Shown: positions 30,810 through 43,179 of the stretch, one piece after another
Numbering within the stretch: position 1 is the first letter of the stretch
Layout: each line of letters begins with the position of its first letter
NCBI GenBank assembly: GCA_036365455.1
Contig: JAWQUS010000010.1
Coordinates: 12,904,501-12,968,500 of the forward strand
DNA length: 64,000 nt
Direction of reading: 5' to 3'
DNA from: Macrosoma leucophasiata
Lineage: Eukaryota > Arthropoda > Insecta > Lepidoptera > Hedylidae
The notes under the pieces: model-generated
What the model saw: the letters and a program-made list of their open reading frames with translations, nothing else
Database searches by the model: none
Told to the model about the DNA's origin: nothing
Made by a program: the position numbers and the translations under genes

Positions 30810-33800
30810 CCCGAAGTACATACATATTATTTATTTTCGCCTATTCATTCCTACAAAAGTGAAATGTATTTACAAATCCTGTGTTACACTAAGAAAGCAT
30901 AGTTTAATTACCGAAAATGTGTACAGCAATGTTTCTTTACCATGATTTTATACAGTGCAGCAGTTAGGTTATGTGTTATGACAAAACTCGAGCAGAATAC
31001 ATATGCTACAAAGATCTCTAGGGCTCCACGGGGCACACCTTGAATATAGCTGTTCTAGATATAGATCTATATTATATCAAATCAGGTGCAGCGAAAGTTG
31101 CTATTGCTAAGAGAGATGTTTTTACCTTTTTCTGTTATTAGGTTTTATGTTATGATAATGACAAACAAGCATGCAGTTCACATTAATGGTACGTGAATAC
31201 TATAGTCTATAAACATCTACATAAAAACCGGTGTGAGACACATTTAGATTTAGTAACAGCAAGGTAATGCTAGTGTAGATATAAATCGATAAAATACCTC
31301 TATTAATCTGGCGCTCCACACTCTCTGCCTACCCCGTAAAAACTTGGCGTGAAGATATATACTTATCTCTATTCATTAGTACTCTGCATTGTAACTTTCC
31401 GAGTCACCTACATTATTACTATTTGCATTTATATTTTCATTGAATTACTATTGCCTAAACGTGATTTGATTGGATCTTTCTGTACTATCCACGTGACTTT
31501 GTTTATATTTTTTAAACGACTTCGAAAAAAGGAGGAGGTTCTCAGGAGGTTCTCAATTCGTCCGGATCTTTAATGTTAGAGTTATATCTACGCATTCGTG
31601 TAAACACGGATACATACACTAAGCATTCGACAGTTGTATTGTTTCAGAGTACCATGTAATACCTAACAGATAAAGTATTAATTCCTCAGGTAAACTTCTA
31701 AAATCTGTCATGATATAGAATACTTCACTCGGTTGCAAATACTTTTGTAATTAACTCTATCACTTGCATTTTCCCAGCTAGGCTAGCAAGCAATAAAGAA
31801 CAATTTTATTTAGCCAATATTTTATGTCGACTAGGCGAAAAAAAGTGTGCGCTCGCGTTTACGGTAAGTTAATACTTCAGTGTATATAATATATCATAGA
31901 CATTAATTGAAATTAATATATCCTGAGGTTACTTTTGGGTCAGAAAATTGCAACTGTTTATTATATTCTAACTAGAATACGGTGTGAATACTGGCTGCCA
32001 TTTCAGTTGTTAAGAATTGAAATAGCCTTTAAAACTAAAAGGATTAGTCTAAATATAGACTAAATATTATTGATGTTTTTACTGGATAGGGATAATGAAA
32101 TCACAATTATACATTTTTTACTCCTGTTTTAATGGATTTGGTGTTTAAAATAATTATCGAAGGTGTACAAAATTACAGGCCTTTACAGTGATTATAGGTA
32201 TTTCTGGCGTATTAAATAATTATATTATTTCCTTGTCACAAGGTGTATACAAATTTAATTTATTATAAATATCGTAGCAGAAGTTATTAATACAATAAGT
32301 GATATAATATTGCTTATGTTGCTGTACCACAAGTTAGGTATTGTACTTATGAATATAATGTATGAATGATCTATCATTCTTAGGTTTTAGATTTAAATTT
32401 TATACAATATTGCAATGTTAGCACTTGCATATTCACTGATTACAATTGATCTTCGAAAATTCAAGAACTGGAATTTGATTGGAAGTATTTACACTGATAA
32501 ACCGAACGGTACCTCAGCAGCGCTGCGTTACAAAAAATATAGAAAATCTGTTACTATTACATACATGCACCTATATACTATATTGATTTTGAAATATATA
32601 CCCTGTTCAGTGGGTAATTATGTTTTAAGCTACATCCTGGGCAATATAAGAGTAAATTTTATTGTATCACATGTAAAATATATGATGTATAAAAAAATAA
32701 AATAGGAAAATTCTTGAATTATGGTGATTAATTTGTGCGTTCTGCTTGCTTAACTTGCATAATAACCCACTGTCTTTAATTTAATTGTTAGAAAATGTTT
32801 CTTTAATATAATAAATTTATCACAAACGGAGAACAAAAAAAAACGTACAAAATCTTTACAAAATTTTACAAGTTGTGAGCAATATACCTAAGGAATGGCG
32901 AGAAGTCCTTAATATGATTATGTAATAGTCATCATTTTTTAAGTTTACAATGTTACAAATACTTTTTCAATTATACTTACAGGAAGTGCCACTATTCACA
33001 GACTGTATATATTGATTTCGAGTTGTCAAAATTGGAAGACTGTGGCCGATTTAATTTGTGAATGATATTTTTAAACAACAAAAAAAATTCAGTAATAAAT
33101 ATTTGAAATAAACAGTTTCACAGGCAACATCAAGATTATTAATGTTATCTGTAAAAATTATGAACAGCACATTGAAATTGTAACAACATCGAAATCAGTA
33201 CACAAAACGAAACATCACTAAATATAAATATATTTTATGTTTATCGGTTACGATGCATGTGACAATAATATAAACTTCTTACGGCATTAATACCTTACAA
33301 ACATTTTAGCTCTGTAAATATAAGGTATAAAATATACAGATAATAAATTTTAGTTGATTGCGTGTAAAAATCTTATTCTCGTACGATCAATAGAAATGTA
33401 CAAAAAGCTATCGCTTGGTTCTACATTACGTATAAGTTATACCATACCATGCAAATTTCTAATTCGACGGATACGTACTTACACACAATGCAAACCAATA
33501 AGTTACCTATGCTATAATTATATTTGCCAATCGTCACATTACACAATTTTCTCAGCCTTTTCGATTAGGAGAATCATAATTACTTGAAATTTGGAATATA
33601 AAATAGTAACTAGTAAACTCGGTGAATTAACATTATACTTGTAGTAAGTAGTCGGTCGGCTCCCAGACGGAGCGACACGAGCGTTACTACTCTACCACGT
33701 GAAGCACCATTTGTTCTAGCGTAGGGATAATGTACACGATTCCTCCATTCTATTCATAACATTAGAATTAAGTTGATGCACATATGCGCTTACTCTCCGA
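30810..33800. other. Long AT-rich gene-free stretch
   Basis: Contains a family A tail fragment (about 31150-31215) and a LINE-tail fragment (31304-31360, CTCTCTGCCTACCCCGT). The remainder shows no coding block with splice sites and few repeats. Open frames at 31349, 32415 and 33354 lack domains. Confidence 0.5.
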
Positions 33801-34606
33801 TTATTTATTCATTAGGAACAACGATTTAAAATACTATACGAATATCTCATTAGGATAACTTAAAATATAAAATTATGAACGCGCTTTTGGCACTTACTGC
33901 TAATTTCATTTTTTGCTTTCCATGATTCTCAAAAAAATATGTAAATTGTGACTGATAAGATGGGTATTTGAGACATATTGATGTATTACTATCGATAAGT
34001 TTAATGCGACGACAACATGTCCTTAAGATCTTCTTTGGTGAAACTTTTATCAATTCATCTTATCTTTTTATCTTTTAGATAGTATGAATGATATTACTAC
34101 AAAATTGGAGTAGGCGTAATATCAGCCAGCATTAATACCATTTTTACTAAGACGCTGTAAGTACGTATTTACACAATATACTTATACATAGAAAACTCTT
34201 TAAATTAAATAAAGTCGATGTCAGAAGTATCCTATTTACAATAGAATTCTAATGTATAAAATTGAGCATTAGCTTAAAGAAAGGTTGCAGACCTTAACAA
34301 AATAACAACTAATGCTTAACAAAATATACTTACATAATTCTAAATTGGATGAACTCTATATTTATAAGTACTTAGTACTCATTTTACAGGCTTACAAATA
34401 ATTCAATTTTACAAATATACATCTTACGTTCGTAATCGTAATCTCATAGCCACTGAATGAGACGAGTCGAAGTGTCAGTCACACGATTGTCTCTTTGCTT
34501 ATACGAAAACTTTCGCTCGATCACAAGACTGGAATCACATGGTGCGGCGGGGGAACACGCGTCCGATGAGTGCTCGCAGCGGCAGCGGCAGCTGCGGGGG
34601 TCGCTC
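33801..34606 (-). other. Probable Blimp-1 3' UTR
   Basis: Low-repeat AT-rich DNA downstream of the stop codon. A minus-strand AATAAA lies at 33809-33804, giving a UTR of about 0.8 kb if used. The UTR could extend further. Confidence 0.35.
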
Positions 34607-34923
34607 TCAAGTGCACTCGATGATGAGTGGCTGGCTCGACTCGATGACGCTGGGTCGCGTCTCGCCGCCACCGCCGTAGTGCTGCTGCTCGTGGTCCGGC
34701 GGCGGCGGGTGCAGCGAGCGGTACTGAGGCCCCACCGGCGACAGCGGCCCCAGCCCCGTCGTCAGGTGAGGCGTCGTAGTGTGCGCGTGCCCTCCCAACA
34801 TCACCTCGCCGTGCGACATCGCCACTCTCGCCCCACCGGCTCCCACCAGCCCTCCCTGCGATGCGGAGTGCACCTCGTATGCCTCATGCCCCTCTCTCTC
34901 ATGGCAGTCTTTGTCGACGTTAC
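34607..34923 (-). CDS. Blimp-1: Blimp-1 last exon
   Basis: Acceptor GTGCACTTTGCAG. Completes the Gly codon, then [20 protein letters not shown], a Gly/Pro/His-rich stretch ([16 protein letters not shown]) and [10 protein letters not shown] stop. Very GC-rich compared with the other exons. Confidence 0.9.
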
Positions 34924-37900
34924 CTGCAAAGTGCACGCGAAAATTATATCGGCCGCGTTCAGCGAGAGCGCAAGTGAAAGTTGCGGTTCACCTTTGAAGA
35001 GAAAGTGCATCGTGATGCTCTCCCGCGACAGTTTTAGTTTCATTTTGTTTTAAATCCTATATTTTGAGTGTGTTTTAAATACAATTACCTATTGTTATAA
35101 ATAAATAAAATGAAAGTTGGAAAGGCAAATAATATACATCTAAACATAAATCAAATTGAAACTTACCAATACATTCTGTGTTGGCCGCGTTAGTGATTGC
35201 CAAAACTTCTTCAATATTATTTGGTTTACAACTAGTAGTTTTCCAATGGGTTCGCAGTCCAGAGGCGCTGATGTATTTCTTATCGCACCCTTGGCAGACG
35301 AACGGCCGATCATTTGTGTGTAATCGTTTGTGTAATTTCAAGTGAACGAATTGAGTAAATTTCTGCATACACAAATCACATGCATACGGTTTCTGGCCTG
35401 AATGTAAACGAAGGTGAGTCTTGAGATTTGATGTCGACGAGAACCTTTTCTTACAAATATCACATTGGTGCGGTTTTTCTCCTGTATGAACTAAATGGTG
35501 TTTCTGAAGATGAGCAAGTTGCGTAAATGACTTGTTACACACATTGCATTTGAAAGGTCTCTCTCCTGAATGCGTTCTTAGATGCACTTTCAAATTTGAC
35601 AATTGACCGAAAGTTTTACAACAAACATTACATTCATAATGCATTTTTCCATCTTTCTTCTTCAAAGGATATGGTAAACTCCTGTATCCACGGGAAGACT
35701 GCGAGTTTGGACTAATGGGGGACACCATTAGGCCACAAGAATCATCAGGGCTCATGCTTCCGTGAGGTGGCACAAGTGGATTATTTACATTCGAATTTTG
35801 AATTAAACTTAATTGAGAACAATTTTTAAGCGTAATAACACTGGTTGATGATGGATAGTGGTGATTATTTTGTCCATTCTGAGATCTTTCGTACTGGTGC
35901 GTGGAAGACACTGTAGGCGAGTATGTACTGGGTGGAGATCCTAGTTGTGTAATTATCGTAGAATTAGGTGGAGAATATAAACTATAGGAATAATTTGGAT
36001 AGTGACTCTCATAACGAGTTTCTCTGATTTCTCTTATTTCCCTAATTTCTCTAATTTCTGTCGTATGTGGAATAGTGTGTGGAGGCGACGAGGAATATAC
36101 GGATGCTGCGTTTGGTGCTGGCAATTGTTGTGGTAATGGCAGTAACGACGGCAGTGGCGTTAAGTTGGAACTTGAGTCGGGGCTGCAAGCATTTCCGTAT
36201 CTTTGACTCTTTTTATATGAGTAAGCCATCTCTGTTGGTGATGATGGTGGAGGGGTCGCATTCGGCTGTCGTCGATTAGGATCATTGTTGTTTGTATCTA
36301 TTCTATTGCCAGTTAGTATAGTTTCCAAAATTCTTGTATCGGGAGGCGAATATCGCATGAAAGCCGGCTGCGGTGATGGTGATATCGATTCATCTTCATA
36401 ATACGGCTTCGTCAAAGGAACTACTGTATTTTGAGATGATTCCAATACTATTACTGTTGATGTGGCGGGATCACGACGTGGGGGTGATAAGTTTTGTGGT
36501 GATACATTAACAACTTCTTCGGCTATGATCAATTCTTTTTCACTTTCACAGTCCATATCCTTGTGATTTTGATATTGATATGCTCTCGGCATTTTAATTT
36601 TAACTTTTCTATACTCGTTTCGATGCATATCTTGGTCCATTTTTTGAACGATCACAGTTTCCTTGGGTTCATTTGTCTTATTTGAGCAGTCCAAAACATA
36701 ATTTTCTACATCCGAATCACTGGAGTCTTCTGGTGGTGTAAATTCATCGTGATAACCATTGCTGTGATAACCTTCGTCAGATCTTACAGATCCATCATTA
36801 GGCGTTAGTTGATGTTCATAATGTGGTTGACCACAGTGGGTAAGACTTGGTGATTTACTTCCTAACTTATCTTGATGGTTATGCCCCATTGGTGAAGGTC
36901 CACGCATATCTCTCAAGTGTTGATTTTGTGCGGGTGATCTATTACTATTAATGCGAGGATTTTCTAGTTGGTGTATTACCACATGAGATGTGCTTTCTTT
37001 GTGTTGATGTATAATTAGAGTCTGGTTATCTCTGTGGTGTATTTTAACTGGTGATGGAGGTTGCATCAAACCATTTGGTGATGGTGCGGAATGTTCTGCA
37101 ACGGTAGGGTTTTCTGTCTTATGGTGAATTATATTCGTTGATATATCTGTTCTTATGATTGACCTATCATTTTTGTTTATACATCTTGAATCTTCTCGAG
37201 GCATTAAATTGTGATTTTCGTGCATTGGTTTTTCCATTGACTCCCGTTTTCTTCTCCGGCTTGGAATTTCAGTTTCCATTAGTTCTTTAGCATTCGTTAG
37301 TCCTAGGACATACTTCATATGGTTGAAGGCAATTTCGGGATGAACAGGAGCAGGAGGCAAACCGTAAGCTTTTTTGATAGTTTCTTCTTTGCCTGCAAAG
37401 AAGAAATATAATGAAATTAACATTTTAAATATGCAGGTATATATGTTGTAGTACATTCTTTAACTAATGTGATATACTTACATATAGAATAGGTAGCTCT
37501 TTCTGGATCAATATCGTAGCCTAGCCTCGTAGCAAAATCCTTGCAGTACCACACCATTAGTTCTTCATTAGGTAAAATGTCCCTGAAAAAATATCACGAT
37601 GTAACAATGGAATTTGTGCTGAGCAAATATACTAATGTATATTGTGAAGTGAAAGTGTGAAAAATACCTGATAGTGTAAAAATAAATGTGTTCTTGGTGT
37701 TGACAAGCCACAAGATTCATAACGGAGAGCGAATAAGCTGAGGCAACGTATCGCATCCAATTCGCAACGCTCGTGTCCGAACCATCCAGGTAATAGTAGT
37801 CACTATCTTTGAATATCTGTAATCAATGAAATTATGTAAAAAATGATTAACACGTACTGACCAGTTAAGTTCCGTAGAATCAATAAAAAGACCGACGGTA

Positions 37901-39735
37901 AGGCAGAGTTGATTAATGTCAAATGGAAATTAAAGGTATTATGCTAAGAACTAATACATGTTGTACGGAGCACGTGGCACGTGCACAATATTTACAATAC
38001 GCGTGCAACTGATAGCGACATGCTTACAATTATTATGGTACAGTAAAGTCAAGGACGAGATGCAATGTCATCATAATTAGGATGCGGAAGATAACATAAT
38101 CCTTATGCAAACGAAAGTACTTTTTTGTCAAGGCTGTTGTCTTATCTATTCGAATTGTTGACGTTTTATCAATGCTTACTTAAGGACTTTTGATGCTTTT
38201 GATTCAACATTACCATAGAGCAACACGGGCCACCGGCCGCCGCGGCGGAACGGAGAAGAGTAGCCATAGCGTTTATTACCGATGCGAAACAGTGTGTCAT
38301 TTTTTGCGGGGGGAAATATGTGTGATACACACATACACCCAGCAAAGTCGTCTACGAAACTCACACCTTGACTTTAACAAAATACACAATCAATCAATTT
38401 CACACACACATTTAAACATCTCGGCGACAGGCATAAGACTACTTGCATTTGTACTTTGACAGAGAGGAAAGCCTGCATATGGCTACTCCCCTCCGGTCCG
38501 TCGCGGCCGCTGGCCTGTGTTGCTCTATGAACATTACTTAGTTCTCTAATATCAACATTGGAATTAGTGCCCCCAGATCGAAACAGCTGACTTTGGGATC
38601 TACCGATTAAAGTTACTATAGTTATTTATACCATCACCAAACTAAAGAAAAAGAAAATAGCCTAATCTCACCTTAATATTTCCATAAGTATGATGTCTGA
38701 CAGTTTCCTGTACCTGGCCCAAAATAGAGAGGAACTGGTTAGTTAGAGAAAAGAAAAGGCGAAATTTAGTTAAAAGTAAGCAATATGAAATAACAATAAA
38801 GGTATGAAGTTGTATGGTCATATGCCACTTATTCTGTATTTACAAAAATAATATGAAGGAGCGAAATATTTACAAACCTCGACCAATTTACAAGTTTGCT
38901 ACTATAGGTATACATAATGTTATATGCTAAGAATTGGTTCTTTGTTAAAATTAAATGTGAAAAGCGTTATGCTTACCCTCCAATAATATCTCCAAGAAAC
39001 TTTGTCATTTGGTTTGTTAGGTGTGCGTGTACCTTCGAAGGGTCCAAATCTGGTACCCCGAGGTATTACTCCTGTACTCCAAACACCTTCAGTCTGGAAA
39101 ATACAACAGATGATTGATTGCTATCCGTTTAAAATTGAATACTGAAAAAGAGAACATATATCATAGCACTGTATATTTTCACATAGCGATTTTTTTATCA
39201 TTCTTCCCGCGAAAATCCTTAGCAGGTATTAAGCACTCGATTGGCAAAATTCAACTGAAATCTTCGAGAACTTAATTTTCAAAAATATGTGTTGTGCAAT
39301 TTGGCAAATTGATATTTAATATTTAATAGAAATATTTCAATTGTTCCCAAGCAATACCTGACCAACCTAAGGACTTACAATTCTAAATTTTTTTTAAATC
39401 GGGTTTTTTAAAGCTATTTTCTGATACCGTTTAATTTTCAAGTGAGTAGCAACTTCGGTTTTATCTCATCTGTTATAACTTACTGGTGTATTGGGCGTTG
39501 ACAGGACAGCAGACGGTCTAAGCGCCAGGCTGCGCGGGAGTGTCCTTTCGGCTCTGTTGGGGGTGCCGCGATCACATGGCACGTCTGGCACTATGTATAC
39601 TGTGAGCCTCTCAAACTCCTCTTCGCGCATCCGAGTCACATCGTAGGCGCCCGCACCAGGCACCGCACTTACTGCGACCGTGCCGGGGCTGCCAGTGCGA
39701 CCCACCGTCGTACTCGGCACTTCTTCGCTCGTTGA
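34607..39735 (-). CDS. Blimp-1: PR domain zinc finger protein 1 (Blimp-1), six exons, 5' coding exon not found
   Basis: Exons 39735-39484, 39093-38977, 37816-37668, 37582-37482, 37392-35167 and 34923-34607 give 3162 nt in one frame (1053 residues plus stop). The region before the PR domain has [13 protein letters not shown]. The PR domain spans exons 2-4: [54 protein letters not shown] long Pro/Ser/His-rich linker carries [11 protein letters not shown]. Five fingers follow: [56 protein letters not shown] and a C2HC finger, nearly identical to vertebrate PRDM1. In Drosophila, Blimp-1 is an ecdysone-induced repressor that times ftz-f1 expression. Phase 0 at 39735 and the acceptor there show at least one further exon upstream. 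Confidence 0.95.
35167..37392 (-). CDS. Blimp-1: Blimp-1 large exon: linker and five zinc fingers
   Basis: 742 codons from acceptor TTCTTCTTTGCAG to donor TATTG|GTAAGT. Fingers occupy about 35640-35210. An [12 protein letters not shown] run, encoded by imperfect repeats near 36030, and many His/Pro/Ser residues mark the linker. The frame open to 37456 is intron. Confidence 0.94.
37482..37582 (-). CDS. Blimp-1: Blimp-1 exon, PR domain end
   Basis: [20 protein letters not shown] and [14 protein letters not shown]. Acceptor ATTTTTTCAG, donor TATAT|GTAAGT, phase 1. Confidence 0.92.
37668..37816 (-). CDS. Blimp-1: Blimp-1 exon, PR domain centre
   Basis: [20 protein letters not shown] to QEHIYFYTI. 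Acceptor TTGATTACAG, donor ATCAG|GTATTT, phase 2. Confidence 0.92.
37900..38970 (-). other. Blimp-1 PR-domain intron
   Basis: AT-rich. Contains an inverted pair of the GC-rich 55-bp motif (38206-38262 and 38478-38531). No additional exon is needed, because TGG AGG|ATA TTC joins in frame across it. Confidence 0.6.
38206..38531. repeat. Inverted pair of GC-rich 55-bp motif
   Basis: Left CATAGAGCAACACGGGCCAC...GAGTAGCCAT and right ATGGCTACTCCCCTCCGGTC...TGTTGCTCTATG are inverted, about 215 bp apart, and could be the ends of one small element. Confidence 0.55.
38977..39093 (-). CDS. Blimp-1: Blimp-1 exon, start of PR domain
   Basis: 39 codons [20 protein letters not shown] to SWRYYWR. Acceptor GTATTTTCCAG, donor TGGAGG|GTAAGC. 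Confidence 0.92.
39484..39735 (-). CDS. Blimp-1: Blimp-1 exon (5'-most identified)
   Basis: Acceptor TTTTGTGAACAG. 84 codons, [16 protein letters not shown] through VLSTPNTP, donor ACACCA|GTAAGT. Contains [20 protein letters not shown], which aligns with the vertebrate EAEFEEKCTYIVNDHP segment. Confidence 0.9.
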
Positions 39736-42190
39736 CTGTTCACAAAACTTATTTCATTAGTATTATACCATATTGCCTACATACTTATATTCAGTCAAAT
39801 AAAACAATGGATTGAAAAGACATATTCTTAAAGATATTTGGTTTTTACATTTAAACTTTTGTTCCTATTAGAAGTAAGATTTCGAGCAACGTGGTAAATT
39901 TTGAAAACATGATGAAAAAATTTTTGTATTTAAAAAAAAAATATTTGAGAACGTGTGACCCGAATACACTGGAATTAATTAAATACGTATTTACAAGAAC
40001 AAAGTTAAGAGCACTGGAGATCATTACAAATAATACACACTGATTACTTTTTTATTAAACACGAAGAAAAAAAGGAACATATTTATCTTTGTGTTTGGTG
40101 AATAGATCTCATTTAAGGTGTTAAAAAAATCACTTTCAGCGTTAATAGAAAAGATTCGTAACGTTTTCTTTTTTATATGTCAATAGTGATGCCGGCCGAT
40201 GTTTTTCAGTGCCGAAAAATATGCAAACGAAATGCATTTTACCCTTCACACCCGCCTGCATTTTCTGACAGTGATGACTGGTTTTGAATCTTCTAGTCTT
40301 CTGAGGAGAGTTTATTTTAGCTAAATAAGGAAAAGCGGTAACGAGTGCTGTTCGATAAAGGGGCGGCGCTACTACTGACCCAGTTCTGTGATAAGTGCGC
40401 ACTTTCCACTGCGCACTCACACTTCCCCTTTGCTTATTTATATTTTTTCATAAATTAAATTTATTCATCATATATTTTATTAGCTCACTAAAGTTAAACT
40501 TAAAGCGAATACTTTAATATTTAGGATAGGATCAATAAGGGTGGGGGTCTCAGCATACATAGGACTACCTGTTCATCCTCATGTTTTATTCACGAAAATT
40601 CTATTAAATACCTACTGAAATGGTATATACTTTTGTATTAATGCTAAACTATCCATCGTTCGGAGTTACGATTTTATTAAGTTAACTGAATTGAGACAGA
40701 AAATATCTCAGATTTTATTTTATCCTTTCATTAATTATATAATTATTATTTTATTTTCAACATAGTAGGTACCTATCAATAATAAAATACAGATATCAAT
40801 CTCCTTACTATGTTATTATTTTCATTACTTTGTATTTCTTTCCACTTATCCTAATGTAGTTTACTATAGATATTTCCAACATTGTGAACTATACTTACTA
40901 ATCTCATTTTGGTGAACTTTTCAATTTATTTTCTTAAGTGTTGACGTACTGTGTACCTGAAACCAAAGTGAAAATGGTTAGTTATAAACGTTAGTTTTAA
41001 AATTACTAAACTGTTTACGAAATTTGAATAATGTCTTCATTTTGTAATACTGGATATAAGTACCAAACAGTGTTTGGTATATTGCTTAAAATGCTCTTTA
41101 AATATTTTAAAAAAATTACAATTTCTACATGGATAAGCAGTGGAGCCAGTGGAATTGCAGCTGCAGATCACGTAAATAATAAAATGGAAGAAATGTAATT
41201 ACAATAAATTTCCGTCATTGTTATCATTAGAACGTATGGCTATCTTTCATTTAAAAATTCTAAAAAATAATTATTTAAATTTAACAATTATCTATATGTA
41301 AATAACTAAAATATATCACAGTGAATTAAAATATAACACATTCATATGAAAGAATCATATGAATGTGTTGTTTTTTGAAATGAATTCTTATCAATTATAA
41401 CGATTTTTCCAAAGGGAAAGATAGTACTTCAGGAGAAAACATATTATTGTCTACTTAAAGATATACATGTATGAATAAACATACACATACAATACATCCA
41501 TACTTGCATACTCTTATCAAAAAATATGGTGACGTTAAGTCACGTAATTTCCATATTGCAGGATAACCAGGAATAGAGAAAGTCAAAGAGAGTGTCTTCC
41601 CGTTGTTCGATTGAGCAATCGTTAGGTTCACCATGATAATTGCATAATTTCATGTCGGAAGTGACGCGTTTGCGTCTGTCAATCGTACTAGGTGAGAACG
41701 AAAAATTTGTTTTTCAAACTGTCTCATTTAACATTCAAATTGTTGCGCAAGCGCCGAGAGCCGCGTGTTGTAAATAGCGATGCATACAGTTTTGTATGTG
41801 TGCCTGTTTATGATCGCGCGATTATCGTAAATGCCTTTATGCAGTTGCTAGTTAGCATTTTGTAATACTTCCGCTTTGATTTTTAATATTACAACAATGA
41901 TTTTTACTTAAACTTTATTGGTTAGTTTTCTTGTTGGTTACATTTCATTAAGTAAAAAACAATCTGATATGTGGACTCAGTTTCATGACTATGCAGGTTT
42001 CAAAGTTATCAGAATAGTATGTACTATAAGTGTCAATATGAACAATGTCAACAACAACTACAAAAAATGTAGTTATTAAACGTTGATTATTCGTAGGTGC
42101 GTAATCCCGTCAGCACCAGTACTGTTTTTTTTTTGTATTAAGTATGATGATTGCCAAAACATGGCCGGTAAGAATACCGCAGCCTTTAAA
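39736..42190. other. Gene-free stretch upstream of known Blimp-1 exons
   Basis: 40160-40420 is less AT-rich and holds TCAGTAGTAGCGCCGCCCCT on the minus strand, a possible initiator. A perfect hairpin with 15-bp arms is at 41335-41369. Otherwise nothing recognised. Confidence 0.45.
41335..41369. repeat. Perfect 15-bp-arm hairpin
   Basis: AACACATTCATATGA, loop AAGAA, then its reverse complement. Confidence 0.8.
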
Positions 42191-42194
42191 CATG

Positions 42195-42460
42195 TATTTG
42201 TACAGATAGTGTTGAACATTACCAATTGGTCGCACCAAATGGTAGTGTTCAGCGCTATCGTGTTTCGGTTAGATGGTAATTTATGGCCTCGGCACAGAGA
42301 CATATCAACGGCCTTTACGACACAAAGACATATCAACTTAGAACTAAGGTTTCACGGTTGGCAACGCATTTGCATTGATCTCTGGTTTTTGTATAAATGT
42401 CTATAGCTGCAATCATCACTTAACACCCATGTGCATGCTCGTTTGCTACTTTTGTTATGT
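42195..42460 (+). repeat. Diverged family A retroposon
   Basis: AAATGGTAGTGTTCAGCGCT, GTTTCGGTTAGATGGTAATT, CTGCAATCATCACTTAACAC. Confidence 0.6.
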
Positions 42461-42704
42461 TAAAAAAATAAGTTTCTAAAGAATATGTTTCGATAAAATC
42501 TAACACAAATTGATCTCCAATCTCTATCTTAAGCTCAAACCTTAGTGGAAATATTTCTTACAAACAAATGTCCCCATCCCCTACTAGTTAAATAGTTGCA
42601 ACGGGAGGTGTAAAAACTGCAGTAGTAGTATGTATAACAAACTTAAACGGAAAGCTATGATAGCCAAGAAGGCTTTACAAGTGTGCGAGTAATACTCGAT
42701 CAAC

Positions 42705-42860
42705 TGATAAAATGTACCTACTCGGAAAAAGGAACCTTATATTGCGCGTGGCCCAACTCGCACTTGGCCAGTGTTTATGTTATGAAAGTGACAAATAAGC
42801 ATACAGGACACATTAATGGTAAGTGAATACTGTTGGCTCTATCATCAACATAAAAATCAG
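42705..42860 (-). repeat. CGGCCAAGTGC-family end plus family A tail fragment
   Basis: 42710-42771 ends GCCCAACTCGCACTTGGCCA, the reverse of the head of the 19.35-kb repeat. 42783-42850 is a family A tail in reverse. Confidence 0.5.
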
Positions 42861-42886
42861 AGATTTCAATGTCCACTTTTAAAGAC

Positions 42887-43038
42887 TAACCCCCTTATTC
42901 ATAAACGTTTTTTAGCTAAAGTGTTGCTAATCTCTCCTTTGTCTTTTTCTATCCTGCACATTTGATTATGCAACTGACAAAGACAAAGCATTCTATAGCT
43001 AAAACGTATCTAATGTACGTTTATGAATAAGGGGGTTA
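42887..43038. mobile_element. 152-bp MITE with 22-bp terminal inverted repeats
   Basis: TAACCCCCTTATTCATAAAC at 42887 is mirrored by GTTTATGAATAAGGGGGTTA ending at 43038. AT-rich interior with no coding capacity. TA at both ends fits a Tc1/mariner-type target. Confidence 0.82.
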
Positions 43039-43178
43039 TGTTGTTATGCCCATGCTGAAAATTACGGTGCCATACATTACCACCTGACCAGAACACGGTA
43101 TCGCTAAACATTTACATTTAGAGCTAAGGTGATTAGGTACGTAATGCAGTACTACCTACGCTCGCGAGATAAATTACC
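43039..43178 (-). repeat. Family A retroposon head half, diverged
   Basis: GCCATACATTACCACCTGAC, AGAACACGGTATCGCTAAAC, then CTACGCTCGCGAG. Confidence 0.55.
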
Positions 43179-43179
43179 A

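Noticed and set aside
34457..35053. 198-codon plus-strand frame, Arg/His-rich
   Set aside because: Antisense to the GC-rich last exon of Blimp-1; its composition follows from that exon and it has no domain.
37393..37456. N-terminal extension of the large Blimp-1 frame ([10 protein letters not shown]...)
   Set aside because: Intron sequence ahead of the acceptor TTCTTTGCAG; the preceding PR-domain exon joins in frame.
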